NCBI RefSeq assembly: GCF_963675165.1
Contig: NC_087390.1
Span: forward strand, 1,197,501 to 1,261,500
Reading direction: 5' to 3'
Origin: Halichondria panicea
Lineage: Eukaryota > Porifera > Demospongiae > Suberitida > Halichondriidae
DNA: 64,000 nt
Each line of letters starts with the position of its first letter. Positions within the stretch are counted from its first letter, which is position 1. A model generated the notes under the pieces. The model searched no databases and had not been told where the DNA came from. It was given only the letters and a program-made list of their open reading frames with translations. Positions 23,578-34,259 of this stretch are shown in pieces. The translations under genes were made by a program, and so were the position numbers.

Positions 23578-25508
23578 GTGATGAGTGTGTGTGTGGGTGG
23601 TGGTGTGGATGGTAACGAGTGTGTGTGTGGGTGGTGGTGTGGGTGGCAATGAGTGTGAGTGTATGTGTGTGGGGGAGGGAGGAGTGAAAGTGATGGCTCG
23701 TGTGTACATATACAATGTAGCCTAATACTCATGCTTGCACAATAACAATTAAGCCCTACAGTAATTGGGCACGTGGTTACAACACTAAATAAACAAATAG
23801 AGCCATTAAAAGAAGATTATCGAATACACATAATCTACGTAAGGCCTCCTACTGTACAGTACATGTAGGTAACATTTGCATATACATAGCTGCAGTACAC
23901 ACGCAAGCAAACTCACACAAAAAAAAACCAACTCACCTGCCACCTTTCCTTGGAAGTCTGGTCTCAACTTCTCAAACACAGAATCGTAACGGGCGGAATC
24001 TTGAGCAACAATCCAGCCTTCTTCAGTAGCAGGGTGATCTTCTTTCGTGAGATCTCTCTTAGTGGAGAAAGGATCGTTGTCGGTTTGTCCAAACACGCCA
24101 CCACGAATTCGTTTGTCTTTAATCATGTCTTCTTCTTTTGGTAGCATCTTCATGATATGGGAGATATCGACTGCCAGCATTTGGTCGACAATTTCAAGCA
24201 AATGTGGTTGTAGTTTCGGAAATCGTGTGAAATCATATTCTCCAAGTTTTTCTCTCATGACTTTCACGGAGGGGAAATCCCCAACAGGGATATTACGAGA
24301 CTTGTGTATGGCGTTGAACACTTGGTCGAGGCTTTCAATGAGGGCATCTTTCTTGGATTGTTTTCCAAACAGAGAAGGCATTTCCCCTTTCAAGTGAGAG
24401 AGGATGAACGCTTGAACTTTCGCTAGTCGTGCTCGCTTGATCATTTCGTTGAGTTTCCGCACAGCATTTGTACGAGGAAGGCTCTGAATGTCGGCAAAAA
24501 GATCGAGTTGTTCGTCTTCGAAAAGCTTTCGGTTTTCGTCGTGATGAAGGGGCTGGTCCCAGAAAGAGCCGATGTAGACTCTAGTGACTTCCGGTGTGCC
24601 CAATACCTTTCCCAGCGACCACATTAGAGCACCGTACACACGCATGAGCTGTTGGGTTGTGATCATATCCGCTTTGTTGAGGACAATACGAATCTTGGTT
24701 TGGTTCTTCTTGATGATATTGATGACTCTTCGAAATTCATCAGAGATATCTAACTTGTGTGCATCAAAGAGGAGAATAATCATATCAGCCCGATCTGCAA
24801 ACCAGCCCAGCACACCCTCAAAATCATACCCACGATGTAATCGTTGCTTCTCTCCCGATAATATTCCCGGGGTGTCAATGAGGGTTATACTCTCGAGGAC
24901 TGGATTCGGCAAAAATGAAGCCTCGAATCGGCTCAAGAAAGCGTTTCCAAATGACTGCAAGGCACCAAACTGTCGTGTTGGGTCGACAGCTAAAGCATTT
25001 CCAGGAGTGACTTGCTCATTAGGGCCGTGCATGATGGCCATGAAGCGGTCGGTGGTGGGTTCAGGTCCAATCCTAATACCGGGGAAATCCTTTTCTAGTA
25101 GGTAACGAATAAAAGTGGTTTTTCCAGTGGAATATTGACCGATTAGTAGTACCATTGGTTTGGCATTGAAGTCGCCATCGTTCATGTATGGTGAGTGGAA
25201 ATCTCCAAAGAGGTACGTTCGCTCTAGTGGGAGGAGCTTCTTTCGGTATGTTTGCTTGAGGCCATCGATGACATTGTTGTAGACGTCTGCCACATCACGT
25301 TGTTTCTTGTTGCCTGATAGCCAGGAGAACATGGTTGCCTACTATACTGGGAGGGTCCTGTAGGGGGTACCAATAAAGCTTTAGAGTGCTGCAACCATAA
25401 TTATAATATCTCAAGAAACTGAACTAAAACTAGAAGTGTATGCACAACTACAGTACGATATGCTTGTACTTTAATACCTTCTGATAGAAACACAGCACCA
25501 AGGTTCAT
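22573..25508 (-). CDS. EHD: EH-domain ATPase (EHD family), 3 coding exons plus leader exon
   Basis: EHD proteins are dynamin-like ATPases that remodel endosomal and caveolar membranes. Coding exons are 25332-23937, 23510-23136 and 22685-22573: 1884 bp, 627 aa (vertebrate EHDs have about 535). The P-loop is GQYSTGKTTF, switch motif DTPGILSGEKQR and NKAD motif RIVLNKADMI. The C-terminal EH domain has the calcium loop DIDKDGLLDRDEF. A Gly/Ser/Tyr/Arg-rich tail after the EH domain makes it longer than usual. A leader exon ends at the donor 25476-25477. It contains an ATG at 25506-25508 opening MNLGAVFLSE. If spliced to the acceptor at 25358-25359, that frame overlaps but does not match the EHD frame, so it would act as an upstream ORF. 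Pieces of this gene are copied into the death-gene array to the right. Confidence 0.92.
23512..23690. repeat. CA/GT-rich tract before an EHD splice acceptor
   Basis: Interrupted GT repeats on the plus strand (CA on the coding strand) run up to the acceptor of EHD exon 2 at 23511-23512. Again the CA repeat stands where a polypyrimidine tract is expected. Confidence 0.8.
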
Positions 25509-25754
25509 GAAGGCTAAAGCTTGGTAGAGAAGCATGCAGTGGTGACCTTTTCGTACTTGTAGGAGTCACATGATTAACTTTGCTGCCTCAGCAATAATTT
25601 GTTATATAATTATACAAAGGGATACAAAACGAAAAAATACATTTTTTATAAGCCACTAGAGATGTACAGTTATAAACCACTAGATTTTATAAGCCACTAG
25701 ATAGATGTACATGTATAGGTTCAGTCACATCATGGTTACACATTTATACTTATA

Positions 25755-28498
25755 CTATTTTTTTTGAAAATATTCTTCAATTCTGGTGGCTGTGTCCTCT
25801 TTTCCCAGACCGCGGACAATAGCTAGAAGTGCTTGAACAGTTGCTTCTTTTTGTTTCTTTTGTTTCCAGTATTTCAAGCATACTTGCACTGCAACCCGTA
25901 TGCCTTCACTGACTTCTGCTTTCTTTACATTACCTTCTTCATAAGGTTCTAGTGACATTGCGGCAACAAGAAGTGCAGAACTATCAAAATAAGCAGCCAA
26001 ATAAATCAGATCTTCATTTTTTATCACTGTATCTCGCATTGAAGCTCCCAAGCTTTCTGTGGGTCCAGCACCACCTAATGAAAAAACATATTTCTGTATC
26101 ACAAAATGACAGTATCACAAAATAATAATGTAAGTTTGATCGCTATATTAATTATATAATAATAATAATAATGCAAGTTACGTTCCTGATCAGGGTGTGG
26201 TCAGTGGACTATATTCATACCTGTACATAGCTCCTCAATAGCCGTAGCCACATCATTCCGCTGAACTGTTGATGCTCTAAGACTCCGACATATATCAGAA
26301 TAGGTGAGAGGAGGGCCAGTCTTCAAGCGAGCACCTATCATTTCACGCAGACAATCCCTGTTCCTGTGATTGTCATCTTTTATATTTTGGAGGGTGCCAG
26401 GATGTAATCCCAGATCAAGTCCCAGGTCGAACCAGTTTCCAGCGGCATTTATCAAGTTCTTGTAAACAGAATTCAAATCATCACCGAGAGTCAGAATTGA
26501 GGCTACAAAATTACAAGCAAATGATAAGCACAATGTCATATACATGGTTCGTGCATGTTCTATGAAATAGCTGATGAGCAACTTGTATATTATCAGTCTA
26601 CACTAAGACTCCCGGAAGTGTGTATTATACAGTTCATTTGTCAATTTATATGGCCCCTTATGGGAGTTAATGATATTCATAGTTCGCGGTAGTAACAAAA
26701 ACAGTAGCACTCCTTTTGTCAAGGATAACTTTTCATCAGAAGGTGCCTATAACACTAATAATGTTGAATAAATAAGCTACTAAATGTTATAAAAATGAAA
26801 GCACCACGGGTGCTGGACTCAACATTAATATTTTTTGCAATCATTATTTTGCATGCAATCTCAAAGAGTGGGTAATAATCGACCATGATTGTTGTTAAAA
26901 ACGATTGATGCCAAAAGTTCAAGTCTAAAATTAATGGCTGCATCAGGAAAGCCTAGCAGCTCTCTTCTCACTCTTGCAGGTACCAATAGCTATAGCGTTC
27001 TAGTGCAAAGCTAACTACTAAGTAGAGTAGCAACACTCAGTGAACAAGTATTGCTACGGACTCTTCTGAAAAGGCTACAATGGCATTCCAAGTAAGCAAA
27101 ACTAGGCATAACTTGAGAACAAAGCTTTATTTTGCAAATCCACAAATACCAATCCAAGAAAACATGACTAGAAGCCTATAGAAACTCTTACTTGCACTTC
27201 ATTGATCCTTGAGCAGTTGTAACAGTACGTCTACACACACACACACACAGACACAGACACAGACACAGACACACAAACCGTATACCTCGCTTGCGCATGC
27301 ACACCGAGGCATAATAAAGTGGTAAGAAGGAACTGAATAGTTACATTGAATGAAAGAAAACTGGTGATATTAATTTTTTCTGTGACTTTGATTTCTGGGC
27401 AAATCAGTACTGGGGATGCTGGACAGATACAGATAGGCCTAGACTATATAGACAACACTGGTAACTACAAGTAGACCACTAATGACCCAGGTTTGACTAA
27501 GATACTGTGTTTTGCAAGTTGCTTGTCATTGTGCACAGATGGGCGGTGCCTTTTAGTGCACTTCTATAACTAAAACAACTGCCATACTTGCTCAAATCAA
27601 CAGACTGCAAGTCAACAGAGTACTGCATGTGCATATACACTAACATGCAGCTTAGCTAGATCTAACTAATATAAGTTAGCAAATTAAATTTTGTTTGCTG
27701 AATAGACACATTCACTTTACTACAGACTCAGTAGTACTATAGACAACGCCCATTTACTGTGCACAATGGCAAGCAACTTGCAAAACACATGTACAACAAA
27801 GTAAACATTGACAAAAGTGAGTAAGTTTAGCTTTTGCCTACTTGCCACTTGAGTGTCCAGAGTTTCTTGAAACTGCCTAGATAGCTAATAGAATGCTAGA
27901 AGTTAGTCTTTGCAAAGAAATAAACAGCATCGCTTTGCCAATATTTTTTTTATAGAAGGTCTTGTGTACTAACATTGGCTAAATTATTGGATATATCCTG
28001 TTTGGACTTGGGCAAATTAGTACTCCCCAGCCTGTGGCAAGTTCATGAATACTATAGCTACTAGTACTGTGACTCTGGAACCTGGCTTGCACTTCAGGAC
28101 CTGGGTATAGATGCTGGAAAAACTGAAAAAAGTTGTTTCTGTTAGTAAACAATGACGTAACAGAAGTTATAATTAAATTTACAGAGAATTACTGTTACAG
28201 TAGTATTTACAAGCCACAAACAGAATTGTTGTGCGCAAGGAAATTTACTCACTATGATGCATAGCCACAAGTACATATCTGAAGCCAAATTTGGAGTCTT
28301 ACTGTAGACTGTTATATGCATACATAAACTTACTAAGCGTTGGTCCAGGGTTTGCTTCAATATCTCCTGACTGTAACAGTAAGCGGAACTTCAGTAACAG
28401 TATACACAGACTGAGAGTGGGGCCGGGGGGCAACATCAGTCGATTAGTGCTCTGAACTCTCACTTGGAACTTGGTTGGCTTTTCTTGAGTCTCAAAAA
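25755..28498 (-). CDS. Death-gene unit 1: 2A leader, death domain, death-like C-terminus (type A)
   Basis: This is a small death-fold gene. The exons are a 2A exon at 28498-28334, a death-domain exon at 26502-26221 and a C-terminal exon at 26074-25755, all phase 1. From the ATG at 28436 they give 234 aa. The 2A exon encodes a Leu-rich stretch (LSLCILLLKFRLLL) then QSGDIEANPGP; it is the only copy with Ile before the Glu. The death domain starts ASILTLGDDLNSVYKNLIN and has the usual W-x-x-L-G-x-x-LG pattern. No linker exon is seen, but the phases allow death to C-terminal splicing directly. No EHD-type leader exon was found upstream; only about 50 bp of EHD remain (28,515-28,566). Function is unknown; death folds normally mediate homotypic signalling assembly. 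Confidence 0.75.
26940..27325. repeat. Interspersed repeat R-CA, copy 1
   Basis: The phrases CTAGTGCAAAGCTAACT, GCATAACTTGAGAACAAAGC, CTAGAAGCCTATAGAA, a CA microsatellite and GAGGCATAATAA appear in order. Better-matched copies lie at about 47,195-47,550 and 60,150-60,530. It is intronic in death-gene unit 1. The family is unknown and no open frame is seen. Confidence 0.65.
27505..27790. mobile_element. Short inverted-repeat element in unit 1 intron
   Basis: TGTTTTGCAAGTTGCTTG at about 27,510 and CAAGCAACTTGCAAAACA at about 27,769 are inverted. Each continues inward with TGTGCACAGATGGGCG and CGCCCATTTACTGTGCACA. The enclosed DNA is non-coding. Confidence 0.65.
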
Positions 28499-28514
28499 CT
28501 AAAAAGTTAGAGTA

Positions 28515-28566
28515 TCCTCGATGTAACGTTGCTTCTCTCCAGATAATATTCTTGGAGTGTCAATGT
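28515..28566 (-). pseudogene. EHD exon remnant of about 50 bp
   Basis: This short stretch matches the EHD segment coding around DTPGILSGEKQRLH, just upstream of the unit 1 2A exon. It is the smallest EHD fragment in the array and sits at the same place as the longer ones in units 2, 3 and the giant gene. It is not expected to code. Confidence 0.6.
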
Positions 28567-29145
28567 CATAGGAAACTCCTACGTAAATATCCGCCCACTC
28601 CGAGTTGCGCGTTACCCTTGGTGATACATCGTGATAAGCGAAATAACAACTTTGAAGCCATAGCTGCAGTTGCACAGTAGCTAATAGACGTACTTATAGA
28701 CATGGCCAGGTACATCCTTCAAAGTGATACTACTCCTTTGAGTGGGAAAAAAGCACCGTAGACTGAGTAATCCCTCTAGTATGCTCAGTTATTGCTGTTG
28801 CGTGCAAAAGGTAAGTTTTTGTGTTAGGTTATCTTCCAAACTATTGTCATAAAAGTTGCTCTTTTGTAATTGCTGAGTTAATAATGGTTGGATGCATAAG
28901 GCTATTGTTTATTTAAAGTATAAAACATTCTAATTTCCTTGTTTTTAACCACTTTAGTACATTTATATTAGGTAATCTTTGTGTTAGGTTGTCTTCTTTT
29001 TATTGTCGTTTAAAGCTTAACTATGAGCAATAATAAGTGTTACACGAGGCTTTTAAGTATTTTACTTGTGAGATACTACACTGGACTCTTATACCATATT
29101 TTATTGTCCATTTAATTGTACAGATAATTTTACTTGTACTTGTAG
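28567..29145. other. Spacer, no gene recognised
   Basis: This AT-rich stretch contains a direct repeat of GTGTTAGGTT(A/G)TCTTC at about 28,821 and 28,980. I see no coding sequence and no EHD-type leader for unit 1. Confidence 0.4.
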
Positions 29146-29149
29146 TATA

Positions 29150-29945
29150 ATGCCGAAGATTAGAGCTGGCCGACGTCACCATCTCTATAAAAGCAAAAAT
29201 TCCGAATGAAAGCGTCAAACACTTCAGACAATCACCAACACCATTGATAATCGGGATGCCATTGATCTATTTGAAGGTCTGAAACAAGAATTGTCGTCAT
29301 CGCTGTTAAGTGGCTGGCATGTATTTGCTAACTCTGACACAATACAGATGTCTTCGGTTTCTAATTCGCCACCAGAACCTAGTGTTGTTCGCATAATTCT
29401 AACTGTGCACAAACATTTTAAATGGGCTGTACATGTGTACGGAAAGGTTGTACCCTCGAACAGTGGCTTTGTAAAAAAATTTCCAACATGCTTTAAAAAC
29501 CAAAGAAGAAGTACACCACATTTGTATAAGCCTACAGGGAGCTGCTTTATGCGAAGGAAACAATGATGACTGCTTTATTGAGTTGGTAGTGAAGAGAGGT
29601 GCATGGAGTTGTCAAGAATCGTGCAGCAACAACTGTTTTACAGCTTTCTTGGATGAAAAAAATCACACTGTTCGTCACCAGAAGAACTGTGAGATTATTC
29701 TAGCCGAAAAGGGCCAATGTAGTGCCTGTCATAATTACAGGCCAACACTCTGTGCTATGTACTCCAAAAAGGAATCCTCTCAATCAAGCAAGACATCAAG
29801 CAGTAGTCATGCTAATTATCGGTATCTACAACGCAGTGAGCTTACAGACACACATGCAGAGAAAAAAGACGTGCTGATTTATCAGAAAACCGTGCTAAAC
29901 AAATTAATGTCTCCAGTTTTAGCACGTTTACACATGTGCTAAACA
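29150..29945 (+). pseudogene. Fragmented ORFs, probably of a repeat-associated protein
   Basis: Open segments in neighbouring frames (about 29,150-29,210, 29,291-29,566 and 29,583-29,942) look like one former coding region with frame breaks. Visible features include a basic start (PKIRAGRRHHLYKSKNSE), a Cys/His-rich stretch (CSACHNYRP) and a Ser-rich linker. I do not recognise the family with certainty; the Cys-pair pattern followed by NYRYL resembles proteins carried by sponge transposons. No terminal repeats were identified. It lies upstream of unit 1 on the opposite strand. Confidence 0.35.
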
Positions 29946-30841
29946 ACCTGATGTGCTAAACAACCTGATGTGCTGAATTCTAATGTGCTGAAACAGTTGT
30001 GCTGATTGTATTGTGCTAATTAAATCACATTAGAAAAACAATACATCAATACAGTATTAAAATTATATTAAACAAACGATGAGGATATAAAAGTGAAATG
30101 TTTTTTTAAACATAGTTAGTTAACCATAGCAAGTCTGCACTCAGTTCACTGCAACTGTAAGATACTGCCTTTGACTTCTCAGCATCACCTGCATGCGTGA
30201 AGTAGAAAAATATGTCACATAAAGCCAGTACAATTATAACCAAGGGTGTATATACGCCCTTGTTATAACCAAGTATAAAGTGCGTATAGATTAGGTACAT
30301 AACATCAGTCATAGCATGAACAAAGTAAGATTGTTCCACTGATAGCATTCACTAGTCTGTTGACAGGAGGTGGGGTTATTCACAGCATTGCAATGAAACT
30401 TATAATGGGGCGAAATAAGAAAAGCCTTTGCTGCGATCCATGACAAATGCCGAGTGCATAAAAAAGTACATGAGCCAAAAGCAAAGAATTGTAGCTACAT
30501 GCAGAAGAGTCATATAACACAGATAGGACCAAGAGGAAGAGTACGCTACTCCAATAGACGAGGCAAACTCACTATTGCATGTAACCACAGCCATGCACTT
30601 GAGATACAACAATAACAATAACAATTCTGATAAGAAAAGCAATTAGTGGTAATCATCACTAACGTTTATTCATCCATTCATCGCAGATTAATTTTAAAAT
30701 TTTACAGTTTATACAACAACATGTGGTTGTGATGTATAGGTTAGACAGAATGCTTACTACGGTTAGTGGGAGTTGCATACTCTTCCTAATGAACTCTCAT
30801 TATAGTCGTTTTTACACACAATTAAGTTTGCGAGACTATAT
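29946..30841. other. Spacer, no gene recognised
   Basis: The sequence begins with short repeats of CCTGATGTGCT(A/G)AA (29,940-30,000). The remainder has only short open frames with no recognisable protein. Confidence 0.4.
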
Positions 30842-31632
30842 AATAGTTAGACACTGTTTAGGAAGTTTCTACATGATTTAGAAGCCCAAAGGGCTGGTTG
30901 TAGTATCCTGAACGCAGTGAGGGTTCTACTAGCCCTGAGGACTTCTAAATTATGTGGAAACTTCCTAAACAGTGTCTAAGCATTTTAGATCATAGCAACC
31001 ATGAGTATTTAGCCAATCAGATTTAAATGTTCTTATCTAATCTTTGCTACATGATTTTCTAAGTGAAGTACATGATTTTCTATTGAAGTACATGATTTTC
31101 TAAATTGGATAGAACATTTCCTCTAACCAATCAGATTGCAGTATTTATGACAAACATGATCTAAATAATAGTTAGACACTGTTTAGGAAGTTTCTACATG
31201 ATTTAGAAGCCCAAAGGGCTGGTTGTAGTATCCCGAACGCAGTGAGGGTTCTACTAGCCCTGAGGACTTCTAAATCATGTGGAAACTTCCTAAACAGTGT
31301 CTAAGCATTTTAGATCATAGCAACCATGAGTATTTAGCCAATCAGATTTGAATGTTCTTATCTAATCTTTGCTACATGATTTTCTAAGTGAAGTACATGA
31401 TTTTCTAAATTGGATAGAACATTTCCTCTAACCAATCAGATTGCAGTATTTATGACAAACATGATCTAAGAGTATTTAGCCAATCAGATTTGAATGTTCT
31501 TATCTAATCTTTGCTACATGATTTTCTATTGAAGTACATGATTTTCTATTGAAGTACATGATTTTCTAAATTGGATAGAACATTTCCTCTAACCAATCAG
31601 ATTGCAGTATTTATGACAAACATGATCTAAAA
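30842..31632. repeat. Tandem array, 2.5 units of about 300-325 bp with internal hairpin
   Basis: Units begin at about 30,842 and 31,166, with a 5'-truncated third unit from about 31,469. Each full unit starts with a hairpin: TTAGACACTGTTTAGGAAGT and AACTTCCTAAACAGTGTCTAA flank a loop rich in AGCCCAAAGGGCT. Short inner repeats of TACATGATTTTCTA(AG/TT)GAAG follow, with differing copy number between units. A fragment of the hairpin end occurs at about 42,606. Non-coding; satellite-like or a MITE-derived tandem. Confidence 0.85.
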
Positions 31633-32875
31633 TAATACAAATGAGTTCTTGTTATGCTATTATAGAGCAGCATCAATATTTGGGCCCATCAATTATCTCG
31701 TATAGAGAGCAGATTGAGAAGTTGTCTTCCGCCGACAATAATCGTTGTAAGGGCTAAACAACAAAGCTTAATACGAAAGTTTAATTTAACAATGTGTGTA
31801 TAAAAGCTAGCTATGTAGCTTTATGTTATGTAGCTTTGGCACCTCTACCGAGGCATCAGCACCTGTGGTGCTTTCATTATTGTATATTTACAATGATGTC
31901 ATTGCACAAATCCTAGCAAAATAACACCGATACGGTATTTCATTATTGGTGACACCACATAATATAATATAGTAGATAGTCTTGATTTCCAGAGGACGTG
32001 GCCAGACTACATGTATTCTAGATGAATAAAAACATTAATAACAAAAATAGATGCATGTCTACTGCACAAAAAAATTTAAACTAAGAAAGTAATCTAGTTA
32101 TGTATGCAGTCACATTTCAATGGTTTTCACGAAAGTACCTTTCAATGTTTCTAACTATGTCCCCTCTTTTCAGCTTGCGGACAATATCTAAAAGTGCTTG
32201 AAACGTTGCTTTTTCAGGCTCTCTTTTCTTCCAGCATGACAAACAGTAAAGTACTGCCTTTTGTGCATGTACTGGTATTGTCTTTTTTCGCTGCATCAGA
32301 TTTTTCGGCGGGGGTAAGTTCTAGTAAGTCAACAAGAAAGTCAACACAGTCAAAAAAATCAGCCAAATGAACGAGATCAGATGATGGTATCTCCATGCTA
32401 TGAGAGTTGACTGCTAGACCTGAGCTTCTCTTTGTTGAGCTCTCTTGAATTCCGTCAAGTTCACCTACAGAACAATGATGTGAAAGCCTCAAACCTTATC
32501 AATTATTGTACAGTGACACATACAGCCAGGAGTGCATGAATAGCCTATAAATAAAAAGTATGCTATTATTGTGTATTTAGGTACATACAGCTGTTTGCAC
32601 AGACCTTGCAAAATACTAAATCATTCACTGCATTACCACAAACCACTATACAATGTTGCTATGCAAACAATTAGATATAGAGTGGAAATCTCCAAAGAGG
32701 TACGTTTGCTCTAGTGGGAGGAGCTTCTTTCGATACGTTTGCTTGAGGCCATCGATGACATTGTTAATTGTAGACGTCTGCCACATCACGTTGTTTCTTG
32801 TTGCCTGAGAGCCAGGAGAACATGGTTGCCTACTGGGAGGGTCCTGCAGGGGATACAAATAAAGCTTTAGCCTCG

Positions 32876-33937
32876 ATTCCAAGCCGCTGAGAAAGACGGC
32901 CTGGTATACACTGTTTACGCATGCGCCAGAATTACCCAGAATCTGGGTAATCGTAAATTGCAGTATATTTATCAGTATTCTTATTCCGCATTAGTTTGTA
33001 AAACATTGATATCCGTTTCATTTATAATGATGTCATTGAAAAAAGAAATCTAGTCCAAGTTGTGTAATGGCTGCTGCCTTCTCTTCTGCTCTCGCGTACG
33101 CGTTATCCTGTGTTGGAAAACCAGGTCTAGTCTTGAGAGACAAGCAGTTGGAGGCGTTGAAGTGTCTGTACGCTGGTGTTTATGTGGGTACCGTACAGAC
33201 CGGCTATGGCAAGTCCCAGAGCAAGTCCATCTGCTTTCCAGACACTCTCTTTCTTGATTGATGTGAAGCTTGACAGGACCAGTGCACCTCTCTCTGAAAG
33301 AAGTGTTGTGATGGTGATTTCTCCTCTTGTTTCTCTGAGTGAAGCCATCTTCAAAGTGTTGGTGTGTCTGTTCGACGTCCAGTGCCATTCTCTCTGGAAG
33401 GAAGTATTGTTGTGACATTTGCCGAAAATTGGTCACAGAGTAAGTACGTGGTATCTGATCCGATCGAGAACTGTGTGGCCTGAATGTGTTTACAATCCGA
33501 GGGACTTATGTGTATCCGATCCGAGGGACTTGTTGCTTGAGTGTGTATTAATGGATAGTGCTTTCAATGGTAAATCTATTGTGTAAATCAATAAGTAGTC
33601 CTCACATTATGTTACGTCACAGCCACTGTACTTATCCACATTTATTTTTTACCCACAGGTTTAACTAATTTCTTATGAGATTAACTTGTCGCCTGAGTGT
33701 GTATCCGATCCGAGCCTCAAGTTAATGAATAAATCTACAGACCTGATGTTTTACTTAGCTGTCTCTGTCTACAGTATATACAGAGAGGTAGCCTCTTCTT
33801 TTTCTTTTTACTGTTCTTTATCACAATAACTGTTTTAAGGTTCAATGAGATAAAATACGGTAAATAATAAATTAATTGTCCACCCACGCGCCAACAGTAA
33901 ATACCAGGCCCACTATTCAAGGGGCTGGAGTCGAGGC
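32876..33937. mobile_element. About 1.06-kb insertion with AATAAAGCTTTAG target duplication
   Basis: The element sits between two copies of AATAAAGCTTTAG (about 32,863-32,875 and 33,939-33,951). That sequence occurs once at the matching place in EHD (about 25,371) and in other units. Ends are CCTCGATTCCAAGCCGCTG and GGGGCTGGAGTCGAGGCTA. A 60-bp version with the same two ends joined lies at about 43,388-43,450, probably an internally deleted relative. It encloses a RecQ-like fragment on the plus strand. Confidence 0.7.
33067..33261 (+). CDS. RecQ-helicase-like N-terminal fragment inside the mobile element
   Basis: A 64-residue open frame, MAAAFSSALAYALSCV then LRDKQLEALKCLYAG then VQTGYGKSQSKS. 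The Q-motif-like KQLEAL and the Walker A-like TGYGKS, at RecQ-like spacing, suggest the start of a RecQ/DEAD-type helicase. Helicase motifs II-VI are absent, and a Q follows the GYGKS where a hydrophobic residue is expected. It is more likely a captured or decayed fragment than a working enzyme. Confidence 0.5.
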   Translation: MAAAFSSALAYALSCVGKPGLVLRDKQLEALKCLYAGVYVGTVQTGYGKSQSKSICFPDTLFLD

Positions 33938-34259
33938 TAATAAAGCTTTAGAATTAAGATGCTGCAACCATAATAATTTAAGAAACTGAACTAAAACTAG
34001 ATGTATATACGTGTATGCACAACTACAGTACGATATGCATGCTTTAATACCTTCTGATAGGAACACAGCACCAAGGTTCATGAAGGTTTCTAAAGCTTGT
34101 AGAGAAGCGCAGCGTTCTTGACCTTTTCGTATTAGGAGTCACATGATTAACTTCGCTGCCTCAGCAATAATTATTTTGTTTATAAAACAAAAAGTGAAGA
34201 TATACAAAATGAAAAAATACAATGCAGATGTAAGCCACTAGATACATGTATGGGTTGAG

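Larger units (their letters stand above)
32117..34081 (-). pseudogene. Death-gene unit 1b, broken (type B C-terminus, EHD N-terminal piece, leader)
   Basis: Three parts survive in array order. A leader exon at 34081-34051 reads MNLGAVFLSE in phase 1. A piece of the EHD first coding exon lies at 32823-32678 (MFSWLSGNKKQ... to about GDFHS) with a 3-bp insertion. A type B death-like exon at 32464-32117 carries a 4-bp insertion near 32,270 relative to unit 4, which shifts the frame after KKDNTS. No 2A exon or first death domain was found. A mobile element (32,876-33,937) has split leader from EHD piece. I read this as a dead member of the family. Confidence 0.7.
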
